Source of the DNA: Myxococcota bacterium
Lineage (GTDB): Bacteria; Myxococcota_A; Polyangia; JAAYKL01
Assembly: GCA_030065855.1 (NCBI GenBank)
Contig: JASJCT010000027.1
Location: 1 to 60,613, forward strand
DNA: 60,613 nucleotides
Direction of reading: 5' to 3'
Shown: positions 25,532 through 33,488 of the stretch, piece by piece
How positions within the stretch are numbered: position 1 is the stretch's first letter
How the letters are laid out: each line of letters starts with the position of its first letter
Notes under the pieces: model-generated
What the model saw: the letters and a program-made list of their open reading frames with translations, nothing else
The model's database searches: none
What the model was told of the DNA's origin: nothing
Translations under genes and position numbers: made by a program

Positions 25532-27604
25532 CTAAAAGTACCACCATCCTGGAAAGTCACAGGCGTCTTCGTATATCGCGAGGGTGGAGATGACCTGGGT
25601 CGGATCGACAAGGGGCGCAGAGGTGATGCGACAGGCTGAGACACCGACCACGTTCGGGCCGTTGTACATGGCGCGCCGCGCCGGCCCCTCCCCCTCTGGG
25701 GTGCCTCCCATGGCCAGGGTGCCGCGAAGGCCGATATTGGCTTCGGAAATGTCGTAAATCAGGACGCCCGTGTCCTCACCCTCCCAGTCGTAAAAGGGCA
25801 GGAGCAGTTCCCCGGTCTCTGGGTTGAATGTGAATGCCTTGTGCTCGTACAAAGCTGTGGTCTCGTAGCTGTAAAACGGCAGCTGCTGGCGCTCCACAAG
25901 CGTGGGGAGTGCGAAATTGGATAGGTTGTAAAGCGAGATATTGGTCCGCCCGTCTTCCCAGCCCACAGAAATGAGAAGGTTTTCTCCGTATGGATGGAGG
26001 TATGTGGAAAAGCCCGGGCCCTGCCACTCGCCCACAACTTTGGGATTGCGGGGATCGGTAAGGTCAAAGGTAAACAGTGGATCGGTTTCAAAAAAGGTAA
26101 CCATAAAGCCCCGATCCCCTAAAAACCGGGCTGCATAGATCTCTTCTTGAGGCCCGATGCCGTCGATTTGGCCGACAACGGAAAGGTCAGCAGCGGTCTG
26201 TTCAAATACGATCAAGTGGTTCTCAAGGGAGTTGCCATCTTCCCACCATCCAGCAGAACCAGTCGTGGTAGCTACGCGCAGAAACCCATTGTGCTCACTC
26301 AGGCAGAACTGGTTGAGCATGCGCCCCTGGGCAACGCCGGTAGCCAAATAGACCGCTTGGGACGGCGTGCTCTCGATGTCGAACTTGTAGATACCCGACG
26401 TTTCATCTACCCAGAAACCCGAATCCCAGGCCTCAAATGCATAATCCCGTGCAGTGGTGAGATAGAGGGACGTGGGGCTCGCATAGACGAGACCTTCCTG
26501 ACCCACCACAGAGACGTCTGTTTGCTGGACCAGGGGCGTGTCGAGATCCAATGAAGCCACTGTGACGAGACCCGTGCCCGCAGGTGTCTTTGGACCCAGG
26601 ATATTGCCGCACTGAACAATCGGCTCCGCGGCCTGGCCATCAGAAACGAGTTTCTTGGGCATGATGGCATCCACGGTTACAGCGTTAATGGTCTCGATGT
26701 TTTTTGCAATGAGCGCATCGCAAGCCTCGTGGATCCGCTTCCTGGCTTTATTGGCAGACATGTCCCAATAATCCACATAGAGCATTGTCGGTACTTCAAG
26801 AGCAGGCAGGGGCGAGCTCAGCACGGTGCGCAGGGCATTGCTGACCCGTCTGGAGGAGACATAGCGGCCAGCGTACATAGTACTGCGCGACAATGCCGGC
26901 GCGGTCTTGTCCGATATATCTACGATCTGAACGGCAGTGTACCAACTGCCGTACCAACTGCCGTCAAAGTCGATGTCAATGTCTGGTCCGTCAAAATCCG
27001 GATATTGCGGCGCATCTGGCAATGCGATGGCGTCTGGGACCTCCCAATCTTCCAACCCGGAAAAGACCACAGCGAGGTCGCCATAGATAAACAACTCCAC
27101 TGGGTTGCCATCCAGTTTGGTGCGACCCACCTCTGTCAAATTGCCCGCCTCATCGATCGAGACAATGACAAACCCATTTCCGCTCAACGCGTAGATGTGT
27201 TCTCCGTCCGTCTTGACGATGTCAGCCTCATCCACGCCTTCTTCTTGAACATTGGTCTCGCTAAATGTGCCATCCCCGTCGGCATCAGCATCCGCGTCTC
27301 CATCCACATCCCCGCCGCTGGTTTCTTCATCGACGCCGTTGATCCAGTCCCAGCCGTCGTTGTCAGACACGCCGTCGAGCATTTGTTGGCACTGTCGCTC
27401 AATGAGGACGCGCATGCGCTGTATCGCTGTTTCCTTGGCATAATCCAGGTACTGCTCACACGAGTCCATCTGAACGAGTGCGTGGTTTACTTCGACCGGC
27501 TGGATATTCCGATCTGTGGGCGCCACCTCATAGCACCCGGCGCACAGCAAAAGGATCCCCCCCATTTGGGATGTCGCACGGACGATGCGTCTTAAAATAT
27601 CCAT
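25532..27604 (-). CDS. Beta-propeller domain (Beta_propel-type) lipoprotein
   Basis: A 690-residue secreted protein. The start at 27604 follows AGGAG. The signal ends in LLLCAGC, so it is a lipoprotein. An acidic linker (EETSGGDVDGDADADADGDGT) leads to the family block FSETNVQEEGVDEADIVKTDGEHIYAL, the strongest marker of the Beta_propel (DUF2135-like naming varies) family, followed by repeated blades with GNPVELFIYGDLAVVFS, QIVDISDKTAPALSRS and SLYNLSNFALPTLVERQ. The C-terminus has a conserved Cys pair. Such proteins are thought to be cell-surface binding proteins; no enzyme motif is seen. It is one of three successive leftward secreted lipoproteins. Confidence 0.85.
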   Translation of the reverse strand: MDILRRIVRATSQMGGILLLCAGCYEVAPTDRNIQPVEVNHALVQMDSCEQYLDYAKETAIQRMRVLIERQCQQMLDGVSDNDGWDWINGVDEETSGGDVDGDADADADGDGTFSETNVQEEGVDEADIVKTDGEHIYALSGNGFVIVSIDEAGNLTEVGRTKLDGNPVELFIYGDLAVVFSGLEDWEVPDAIALPDAPQYPDFDGPDIDIDFDGSWYGSWYTAVQIVDISDKTAPALSRSTMYAGRYVSSRRVSNALRTVLSSPLPALEVPTMLYVDYWDMSANKARKRIHEACDALIAKNIETINAVTVDAIMPKKLVSDGQAAEPIVQCGNILGPKTPAGTGLVTVASLDLDTPLVQQTDVSVVGQEGLVYASPTSLYLTTARDYAFEAWDSGFWVDETSGIYKFDIESTPSQAVYLATGVAQGRMLNQFCLSEHNGFLRVATTTGSAGWWEDGNSLENHLIVFEQTAADLSVVGQIDGIGPQEEIYAARFLGDRGFMVTFFETDPLFTFDLTDPRNPKVVGEWQGPGFSTYLHPYGENLLISVGWEDGRTNISLYNLSNFALPTLVERQQLPFYSYETTALYEHKAFTFNPETGELLLPFYDWEGEDTGVLIYDISEANIGLRGTLAMGGTPEGEGPARRAMYNGPNVVGVSACRITSAPLVDPTQVISTLAIYEDACDFPGWWYF

Positions 27605-27860
27605 TCTTTTACTCCTGGTTAAAGGGTCGCCGCTCGCGTTGCAGCATCGCAATAATGTTACTTTAAAGCAGTAAACATGCCAGTTGTAGTGTTGTGGTTA
27701 GGCATAGTCTAATTATTTGAAAATAAAGAAAAAAGCCAGGCCACGGTCAGATCGAAATGCAAAAGTGTCAACTTTCATTGACGGTCTGAGCAGCAGATGT
27801 ATCTCCACGGCCACGCGTCAGTGCGGCCAATGGCCGGAGGGCATGACAGAAGTAATAACG

Positions 27861-28922
27861 CTACTTTTTTATGCCGATCCAGGAGAGTAGTGGCAGGGGC
27901 GGCACCTGGACCCTGCCGTCCACTACGGTAGCTGTGCCGCACTCGGCCAAGGTGGATTCTTTGATATACTCGACAGCGAGCTGCTGCCAGACACAAGTTT
28001 CCCCGTCTTCAGCATAGGCGAGGTAGTTTGCGACAAAATAGTCCGACAGCATGTAGAACATGCCCGAATCCCCTTCGGACCATCCGTCTGGTGGATCCAG
28101 GGACAGCGTGGCCCCGCCCACTGCCAGCTTTGTCCAATACGGACCTAAAAAATAGATCGCGTCGAGGTCAAAGTAGTTGAACGCGGGGTTCCATTCATCC
28201 ACGGGGATGTTGATCACTTTGATGTCCGCCGTATCAATGGGCACGTCCACCATGCCCGTGCCCGCATCGTCCGGCACGCTTTCGACTAGGGATTCGGGTG
28301 CCAGCTCCAGAGATGCGCCAGCCATTTCCACGACCGCACCGGTCTCTTTGGTATAGGGGATCCCCTGGGCAGGCAGGGGATAGAGTATCAGCTCGCCCAC
28401 GTCATATGTGTAGTCGTCAGGCCCGAGATCAGAGACATCTGCATGGGTGGGTTTAAAATTAGCGATGTAAGGCGCGTGGGAGTGGAGCTCGGGCGACAGC
28501 ACGGTGATGTGTATGTGCATATAGCTCAGGCTGAAATCGTATACCCGACACACCTCACCTTCTAAAACCGGCAATTCGTATTCGAAATGGCCTGCGTTAT
28601 CTGTAGGGACGTAGGAGCATCCAGGCGCGCAGATCCTGAGGGTTGCCTCTCCGGTAACCGGCGTGCCGTCGGGCAGGCGAACCGAGCCGGTGATGACGGC
28701 AATACAGACCTCATTTTCACTCGTGTCGGTATCTGCATCAGAGTCCGAGTCTGTGTCCGAGTCTGAATCCGAATCCGAGTCTGAATCGGTATCAGTGTCA
28801 GTATCGCCATCAGTATCGCCATCTGATGCCCCATCGTCCTCGTCCGTGCGGCAGGCGACAGGTCCGAACGACACAGCGATCCAGGTGACCAACAGGAGCC
28901 ATATAAGAAGGTGTTTCGGCAT
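27861..28922 (-). CDS. Lipoprotein with Asp/Thr/Ser-repeat linker and a carboxypeptidase-regulatory-like domain
   Basis: A 353-residue protein (start 28922, or GTG/ATG 28934 four codons upstream). Signal LLIWLLLVTWIAVSFGPVAC ends in a lipobox. A linker of about 40 residues made of DGDTDGD, DTDTDS and DSDSDSD dipeptides follows, then SVRLPDGTPVTGEATLRICAPGCSYVPTDNAGHFEYELP, which looks like a carboxypeptidase-regulatory (beta-sandwich) domain. The rest, ending in LPLLSWIGIKK, has no recognised domain. The linker is like those of calcium-binding or spacer regions that hold a domain away from the outer membrane. It lies downstream of the TGA-interrupted thioredoxin-like gene in the same direction. 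Confidence 0.72.
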   Translation of the reverse strand: MPKHLLIWLLLVTWIAVSFGPVACRTDEDDGASDGDTDGDTDTDTDSDSDSDSDSDTDSDSDADTDTSENEVCIAVITGSVRLPDGTPVTGEATLRICAPGCSYVPTDNAGHFEYELPVLEGEVCRVYDFSLSYMHIHITVLSPELHSHAPYIANFKPTHADVSDLGPDDYTYDVGELILYPLPAQGIPYTKETGAVVEMAGASLELAPESLVESVPDDAGTGMVDVPIDTADIKVINIPVDEWNPAFNYFDLDAIYFLGPYWTKLAVGGATLSLDPPDGWSEGDSGMFYMLSDYFVANYLAYAEDGETCVWQQLAVEYIKESTLAECGTATVVDGRVQVPPLPLLSWIGIKK

Positions 28923-28994
28923 CTGCACTACCATCCGTAGGGCTGGGGTTTACCGCCAGCCGCCCCAGCCCGGCATGTCTGGGTTCGAGTAACC

Positions 28995-29015
28995 GGCCGG
29001 GGATAAACCCCGGCC
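28995..29015. terminator. Perfect GC-rich hairpin between two lipoprotein genes
   Basis: GGCCGGGG-ATAAA-CCCCGGCC, 8-bp stem with a 5-base loop, placed 46 bases after the end of the thioredoxin-like gene and 73 bases before the next start in the leftward direction. A second partial copy of the ggggttta/taaacccc string lies at about 28947-28954. No T-run follows. It may be an intergenic repeat (this motif is common in many genomes) with terminator or mRNA-protecting effect. Confidence 0.5.
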
Positions 29016-29060
29016 CCACAAACTGAATCCCGCATTTGGTGGGTCCGACGCAATTAAACC

Positions 29061-29957
29061 TTACTCTGCCAGGTAATCTTGAATCTCGCTGAGCGGGTAA
29101 GAATCCCATTCATACGTTCCAGAGATGATGCCGATGGTCATATCCTTTTTAAACACCATTGGAATACCAGCGGTGTAGTAAAAGTCGTCTTCATTGCTAT
29201 TTATAAACGAATCCCAAACACCTTCTCCATTTGGCGTTTGAAAATCTCCATCGAGAAAGACAACGTTATCGTAACCATCCAAATCGTTCTTCACCATAAG
29301 CTCATCTAAATCATCTGGTTCCACGGGTGTATCCCAGTCTCCAGGTACGGTATCCGCGGTTCTCGCGATAAAGAGGTATGCCACTTCTTCCTCGTTTGCT
29401 AACTCACCGCCGGGCTCCAGCCAACTGGCTAGACTGCCTTGGCGTCTATTGGTGGGTGGTCACCACATACACGCGTACTCGAATATCAACACCTTACCGC
29501 AGAAATCCCACAAGCAGTGCTCAGTGCCACTCGAGTCGTCAAAGCAGAAGTTTTCCGGCACTTCGCCCACAGACCACCCGGTTTCGACGAGCTCGTCACA
29601 TTCATCTGTTTCAGTATCGGTATCGGTATCCGTATCTGTGTCCGTATCGGTATCAGTGTCAATATCCGTATCAGTATCGACATCAGTGTCCGTATCAGAG
29701 TCGGTATCTGTATCAGAGTCTGTATCCGTATCAGTGTCTGAGTCGCTATCTGAGTCAGAGTCGGAATCACTATCTGAATCAGAGTCCGAATCGCTATCTG
29801 AGTCAGCGTCCGAATCAGAATCGCTGTCGGCATCAGAGTCGGCATCACTGTCGGAGTCCGAGTCGCTCCCCGAATTTCCGCCATCTCCTTCCTCATCACA
29901 CGCAATAAAACTCGCGGCAAAAAGGGCCAGTATCAATCCTAGAACAATGTTTTTCAT
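29061..29957 (-). CDS. Thioredoxin-like lipoprotein with in-frame TGA: candidate selenoprotein (or nonsense mutant)
   Basis: A 298-codon frame with one internal TGA (29462-29460, codon 166). Start 29957 follows GGAGGAGG. Lipobox ASFIAC puts Cys20 as the lipidated residue. Residues about 28-125 are an SD/TD repeat linker. Then comes a thioredoxin/AhpC-TSA-like domain: [35 protein letters not shown]. In the family this spot is W-C-P-P-C, so TGA stands exactly where the first redox Cys belongs, and the second Cys is Thr. A Cys three residues earlier would make a C-M-W-U pair. The same frame stays open for another 132 codons with coherent content ([35 protein letters not shown] with the cis-Pro) to a normal TAA. 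A hairpin fitting a bacterial SECIS follows the TGA. If it is not a selenoprotein, it is a one-base nonsense mutant of a Cys codon. Confidence 0.6.
29420..29443 (-). promoter_or_regulatory. SECIS-like hairpin downstream of the in-frame TGA
   Basis: On the minus strand, 16 bases after the TGA, GCCAAGGC-AGTCTA-GCC-AG-TTGGC folds into a stem of five pairs (GCCAA/TTGGC), a two-base bulge (AG) on the 3-prime side, three more pairs (GGC/GCC) and a six-base apical loop AGTCTA. The loop starts 24 bases after the TGA and has G as its second base. Known bacterial SECIS elements, as I recall, have a small loop with an early G, 16-37 bases after the UGA. An alternative, weaker hairpin (CCAG-TTGG-CTGG) overlaps it. 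No SelB-binding test was possible. Confidence 0.45.
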
Positions 29958-30653
29958 ATCCTCCTCCAAAAAAACCCCATCAAGACCTCAATGCCCTCAG
30001 TATTCAACGGTCACTCCAAGTGGCACGCTGCTTTTTGCACCTTTTGGGGATAGATTTTTTCAATATCTAAATACAAATTCTTCTTTAAATTACTGTAAAT
30101 TACGGAGCGAGATTGCATTGCTGACCAGCACTGCAATGGCCGAGGGTATCAAGAGCACTGATAAAAAATGCCCTGCATCGTTTTTTTCTTGATGAGCATA
30201 GACCGCTCATTGTTGATGTTCAGAGGTCTCACACTTGGCCTCTCAGATGGACTATCAAAAGCCATCCCAAGGTTGCATCCCATTAGGGAGTAGTCTCATC
30301 TATCGTGGATCTTCCTCGACCCATTATACATAAAATAAGGTATATCAAGAAAAATGAAAAAAAAATAGGAAAATGAACGAAACCGAAGAACGCAGGGGGA
30401 TCAGACTAAACTTCCAGTGTCGCTAGAAAACGTGGTCTTCCTCGGGATAGTCGATGGCGCCGTTTGAACCGTGGCATTCCGCGCACAAGCAGGGGAAGGC
30501 TTCTTCACTAACACATGCCGATGTGAGTATCCAAGCCGTGCTCAGCAATCTAATTTTTCAATGAAGGAATTCTTTCTATCGATGATTGAGTATTTTTATT
30601 CAACTATTGAGTAAATTGTTGATTATTCTGTAACGTATTGTTATTTTGGAAAA
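29958..30653. other. Gene-free region between divergent genes
   Basis: Nearly 700 AT-rich bases with no credible gene on either strand; apparent frames over 29.4-30.2 kb on the plus strand are antisense to the SD-repeat linker. It should contain the promoter of the thioredoxin-like gene on one side and the ATPase gene on the other. A possible promoter for the ATPase gene is TTGATT (30619-30624) with TATTTT (30642-30647), only six bases before the ATG. One copy of a 16-bp direct repeat lies at 30527-30542. Confidence 0.4.
30527..30542 (+). repeat. 16-bp direct repeat, left copy
   Basis: TATCCAAGCCGTGCTC occurs here and again at 31856-31871, just after the AAA_14/DUF4143 gene. The pair brackets that gene exactly and could be a remnant of insertion or recombination. 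Confidence 0.5.
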
Positions 30654-31838
30654 ATGGTCTTGTCGTTCGAACGAGAAATCGCCTCCTCCGTAATGAAGCG
30701 ACTTGAGAACCCACCGGTGTTGATTCAGGTCGTCACCGGCCCGCGTCAAGTCGGCAAAACCACTGCTGCGCTCCAAATCGCCGCAAAATGGCAGGGACCG
30801 GTCCACTTTACCGCGGCAGATGCGCTGCTTCCCAAAGACACCGCCTGGATCGAATCCCAGTGGGAGATAGGTAGAAGCAAGGCTGCTCAAGGAATGCCGT
30901 GTCTTCTCATCCTCGACGAGGTTCAAAAGATAGATAACTGGAGCAACATGGTGAAGCTCCTCTTCGATCAGGATCGGGCCTCTGACACCCCTCTGCTGCC
31001 CCTGTTGCTCGGTTCTTCAGCACTGCTGCTCTCCAAGGGTATGACCGAGAGTCTGGCCGGCCGATTCTTTCTTCATCGGGCTTCCCACTGGTCCTATACG
31101 GAGTGTCACCGCGCTTTTGGATGGGATCTCGAAACATGGCTCTATTTTGGTGGATACCCCGGTGCTGCACCACTTGTCGATGATGAGCAAAGCTGGCGCG
31201 CCTATATTAATGACGCGCTTATCGAAGCCGTTCTTGCTCGGGATGTGCTCGCCATGCACAACATTGCCAAGCCAGCACTGTTAAGGCACCTCTTTGGCCT
31301 TGCTTCCCAAATGCCAGGAAGGATTGTCTCCTACAGCAAAATGCTGGGGCAGTTGACCGACGCGGGTAATGCAACCACCCTAGCGCATTACCTGGAGCTA
31401 ATGGCACAAGCTTTCTTGGTGAGCGGACTCGAAAAGTATGCCAAGGGACCTCTCAAAAGAAAAACAAGCCCCAAACTCATCCTCTGGAACAACGCCCTCA
31501 TTACCGCCCCTGGGATGACGACTTTTGATCAGATGAGAGAGAATCCAGCCCTTCGTGGGCGACTGGTCGAAAATGCAGTCGGTGCCCACCTACTGAACCA
31601 TCTTCAAGGCATGCGCTTCGAAGTGGGCTATTGGCGTGAGCGACAAAGCGAAGTGGATTTCGTTGTCACCGCACCGACGAGGACTGTGGCGATCGAAGTA
31701 AAAAGCGGCAAACCCAAAGCCAGCGCCGGCCACGGTCAGTTCAAAAAGCGATGGCCTGAATCAAAAGTACTCCTCGTCGGCGCCAGCGGTATGCCTCTGT
31801 TGGATTTTTTCACCTGCCATCCAAGCGAACTGCTATGA
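30654..31838 (+). CDS. AAA_14/DUF4143 family ATPase
   Basis: A 394-residue protein. The N-terminal AAA part has a Walker A VVTGPRQVGKTTAA (about 26-39), Walker B LLILDEVQKI and a sensor-like LLGSSALLLSKGMTESLAGRF. The C-terminal DUF4143 part has RGRLVENAVGAHLL and YWRERQSEVDFVV...VAIEVKSGKP, which matches the E-x-D...E-x-K core of PD-(D/E)xK nuclease folds. The family is widespread in accessory DNA and its physiological role is not established; a nuclease role is inference. The gene is flanked by a 16-bp direct repeat and followed by a toxin-antitoxin pair. A second member is at 59099-60295, with only modest likeness. Confidence 0.85.
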   Translation: MVLSFEREIASSVMKRLENPPVLIQVVTGPRQVGKTTAALQIAAKWQGPVHFTAADALLPKDTAWIESQWEIGRSKAAQGMPCLLILDEVQKIDNWSNMVKLLFDQDRASDTPLLPLLLGSSALLLSKGMTESLAGRFFLHRASHWSYTECHRAFGWDLETWLYFGGYPGAAPLVDDEQSWRAYINDALIEAVLARDVLAMHNIAKPALLRHLFGLASQMPGRIVSYSKMLGQLTDAGNATTLAHYLELMAQAFLVSGLEKYAKGPLKRKTSPKLILWNNALITAPGMTTFDQMRENPALRGRLVENAVGAHLLNHLQGMRFEVGYWRERQSEVDFVVTAPTRTVAIEVKSGKPKASAGHGQFKKRWPESKVLLVGASGMPLLDFFTCHPSELL

Positions 31839-31855
31839 CCGCGGCCACCGCTTCC

Positions 31856-31871
31856 TATCCAAGCCGTGCTC
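31856..31871 (+). repeat. 16-bp direct repeat, right copy
   Basis: Second copy of TATCCAAGCCGTGCTC (see 30527-30542). It lies 15 bases upstream of the -35 of the following toxin-antitoxin promoter. Confidence 0.5.
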
Positions 31872-31886
31872 GGAGGGCTGCGCGGC

Positions 31887-31915
31887 TTGACATGTGCTAT
31901 CAATGATAGCATATT
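31887..31915 (+). promoter_or_regulatory. Promoter with operator of the FitAB/VapBC pair
   Basis: TTGACA at 31887-31892 and CATATT at 31910-31915 are separated by 17 bases. The spacer is filled by the perfect inverted repeat TGCTATCA-A-TGATAGCA (31895-31911), which overlaps the -10. A ribbon-helix-helix antitoxin bound here would block RNA polymerase directly, which fits autorepression. Confidence 0.75.
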
Positions 31916-31939
31916 TATCATTAGGAAGGAGTGATTGCC

Positions 31940-32173
31940 ATGGCCCAGTTGATTGTTCGCAACATTGAGGATGCAGTTGCCCAGCGGCTCAAGGAGCGCG
32001 CAGCGGCCAACGGCGTTTCTATGGAAGAGGAACATCGACGCATTTTGCGCGCTGCGTTGGTATCAACTTCGCCGGCCATGTCGTTCAAAGCGTTTCTCCT
32101 GGCGATGCCCGATGTGGGGGAAGACAGTGATTTCACCCGCCTGCCCCAGCTGCCGCGAGAGGTGGATCTGTGA
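31940..32173 (+). CDS. FitA-like (VapB-type) antitoxin
   Basis: A 77-residue protein starting at ATG 31940 after GGAAGGAG. The N-terminal AQLIVRNIEDAVAQRLKERAAANGVSMEEEHRRILRAAL is the ribbon-helix-helix of FitA-type antitoxins. The tail (MSFKAFLLAMPDVGEDSDFTRLPQ) should bind the toxin. Its stop overlaps the GTG start of the toxin gene (GTGA). It is expected to repress its own promoter through the inverted repeat upstream. Confidence 0.88.
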   Translation: MAQLIVRNIEDAVAQRLKERAAANGVSMEEEHRRILRAALVSTSPAMSFKAFLLAMPDVGEDSDFTRLPQLPREVDL

Positions 32174-32583
32174 TCGGCTACCTCATCGACACGAACGTAA
32201 TTTCTGAAATTAGAAAAAAAGACCGAGCCAACGCCGGCGTTGTGGCTTGGTTTGACTCAGTTGAATCCGAGGCGCTGTTTTTGAGCGTTTTGGTGGTAGG
32301 CGAGCTTCGCCACGGTATTGAGTTGATTCGCCGCCGGGATGCTGTATCTGCCCAACATCTCGACACGTGGTTAAGCCGCTTGAAACAGACATTTTCCGAT
32401 CGCATGTTGCCGCTGAGCAAAGAGATCGCCGAGCTTTGGGGTACCCTTGGGATGGCCCATCCCATATCGCCGATCGATGGCCTATTGGCCGCCACTGCGA
32501 TCCATTGGGATCTGACCCTGGTAACGCGAAATGTGAGCCACGTGGTCCACACACCGGCAAAGCTGCTCAATCCATTTGCCTAG
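32170..32583 (+). CDS. PIN-domain toxin, FitB/VapC-type ribonuclease
   Basis: A 137-residue PIN-domain protein starting with GTG. The acidic active-site residues are visible in LIDTNVISE (Asp8 and Glu), VGELRHGIE, and ISPIDGLLAATA; the last aspartate pair is followed by LVTRNVSHV. VapC/FitB toxins cut tRNA or rRNA when not held by the antitoxin. Its target here is unknown. It overlaps the antitoxin by four bases and the convergent regulator gene by four bases at its end. Confidence 0.9.
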   Translation: MIGYLIDTNVISEIRKKDRANAGVVAWFDSVESEALFLSVLVVGELRHGIELIRRRDAVSAQHLDTWLSRLKQTFSDRMLPLSKEIAELWGTLGMAHPISPIDGLLAATAIHWDLTLVTRNVSHVVHTPAKLLNPFA

Positions 32584-33278
32584 GCGAGTCCGATGGTATC
32601 GGAAGACTCGGGTACATTCCTGGTGAGGAGTTCCTGGATTTTGTCTGTCAGGTCTTGATAGGAAAACGGCATTTGCAGTGCGACGTCCGCGCCGATCGCC
32701 TTGAGCTCTGCTATCTCTTCGGGCTGATCGCTGAGCGCGATCACCTTTACATGGGCTGTGATGGGGTTGTTTCTTATGGCCGATAGTATCTCACGACCGC
32801 TCAATATGGGCATGTTGGCCTTCAAGATGACGAGATCCGGACAAGCGTTGCCGATGTAGATCAGCGCTGTACAAACATCATCCAAAATCTGAATTCTCGA
32901 ATTGGGTATTTTTTCTATAACCCCCTGCCGAAACAGCCCGCCCATGGTCGGTTCGTCGCTCACAATTGAGATGTGAACCTGCTGCGATACATGCACTGCC
33001 GTGCATCCGCTCTGCTCGATAAACCTCGCCAGTGCGAATCGGCTGATTTCCCAGGTACCAGTGATCGGGTGTTGGCTGCCTGCGATTCGCCCAATGGCCA
33101 GGTATCGGCGGAGCGTGCGATCGGGTATGCTGAGCAATCTGGCCACTTGGCCACTGGTATAGACATCTCGGTCGATGCGATACTGGCGATCGGACTGCCC
33201 AGCAATGCGCTCTTTTCCCCGACCAGTCGGGTTATTTCGGCTGCGCCCCTTTGTCTGCGTTGTCTCTATGCTTGTCAC
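32580..33278 (-). CDS. HTH DNA-binding protein with C-terminal degenerate receiver domain
   Basis: A 232-residue protein, start GTG 33278 (GGGGGGAAACC upstream). After a basic, Arg-rich first 35 residues comes an excisionase/MerR-like HTH (TSGQVARLLSIPDRTLRRYLAIGRI, TGTWEISRFALARF) and then a receiver fold: HISIVSDEP, CPDLVILKANMPILSGREILSAIR and VKVIALSDQPEEIAELKAIGADVALQMPFSYQDL. The usual phosphoacceptor Asp position in LVILD is a Lys, so it should not be phosphorylated; the conserved Lys of the last strand is replaced by Met (ALQMPF). The layout matches the protein at 6381-6908, although the sequences differ. A transcriptional regulator is likely; targets are unknown. Confidence 0.75.
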   Translation of the reverse strand: MTSIETTQTKGRSRNNPTGRGKERIAGQSDRQYRIDRDVYTSGQVARLLSIPDRTLRRYLAIGRIAGSQHPITGTWEISRFALARFIEQSGCTAVHVSQQVHISIVSDEPTMGGLFRQGVIEKIPNSRIQILDDVCTALIYIGNACPDLVILKANMPILSGREILSAIRNNPITAHVKVIALSDQPEEIAELKAIGADVALQMPFSYQDLTDKIQELLTRNVPESSDTIGLA

Positions 33279-33488
33279 GGTTTCCCCCCAACTGATACCT
33301 TATTTCTAAACGTCCGCCCCGCGTTAAACTTTAGCCGCAATCACCTATTTGAGCAGGGAGCCCTGCGGTTTTCTCGCGCACCGGGTCAGGCCGAAACCCC
33401 CAGGCACACACTTGACCCCACGTAAAACCTTGTGCAAAGTAGGATTCTAGACGATACAGGGTGAACATTACGAGTGGAGGTACAAACC

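Noticed and set aside
25449..25535. A 28-codon plus-strand open frame (MNDEARLRQAYGEVIEFQIQ...) between the HD-domain and Beta_propel genes
   Set aside because: Protein-like composition but no ribosome site, very short, and it overlaps the end of the convergent gene.
29061..29384. Separate 107-residue gene downstream of the TGA
   Set aside because: It is in the same frame as the upstream part with one TGA between and no own ribosome site, so it is better read as one gene.
29449..30192. A 247-codon plus-strand frame made of Ser/Val dipeptides
   Set aside because: It is antisense to the SD/TD repeat linker of the thioredoxin-like lipoprotein; low-complexity repeats open all frames.
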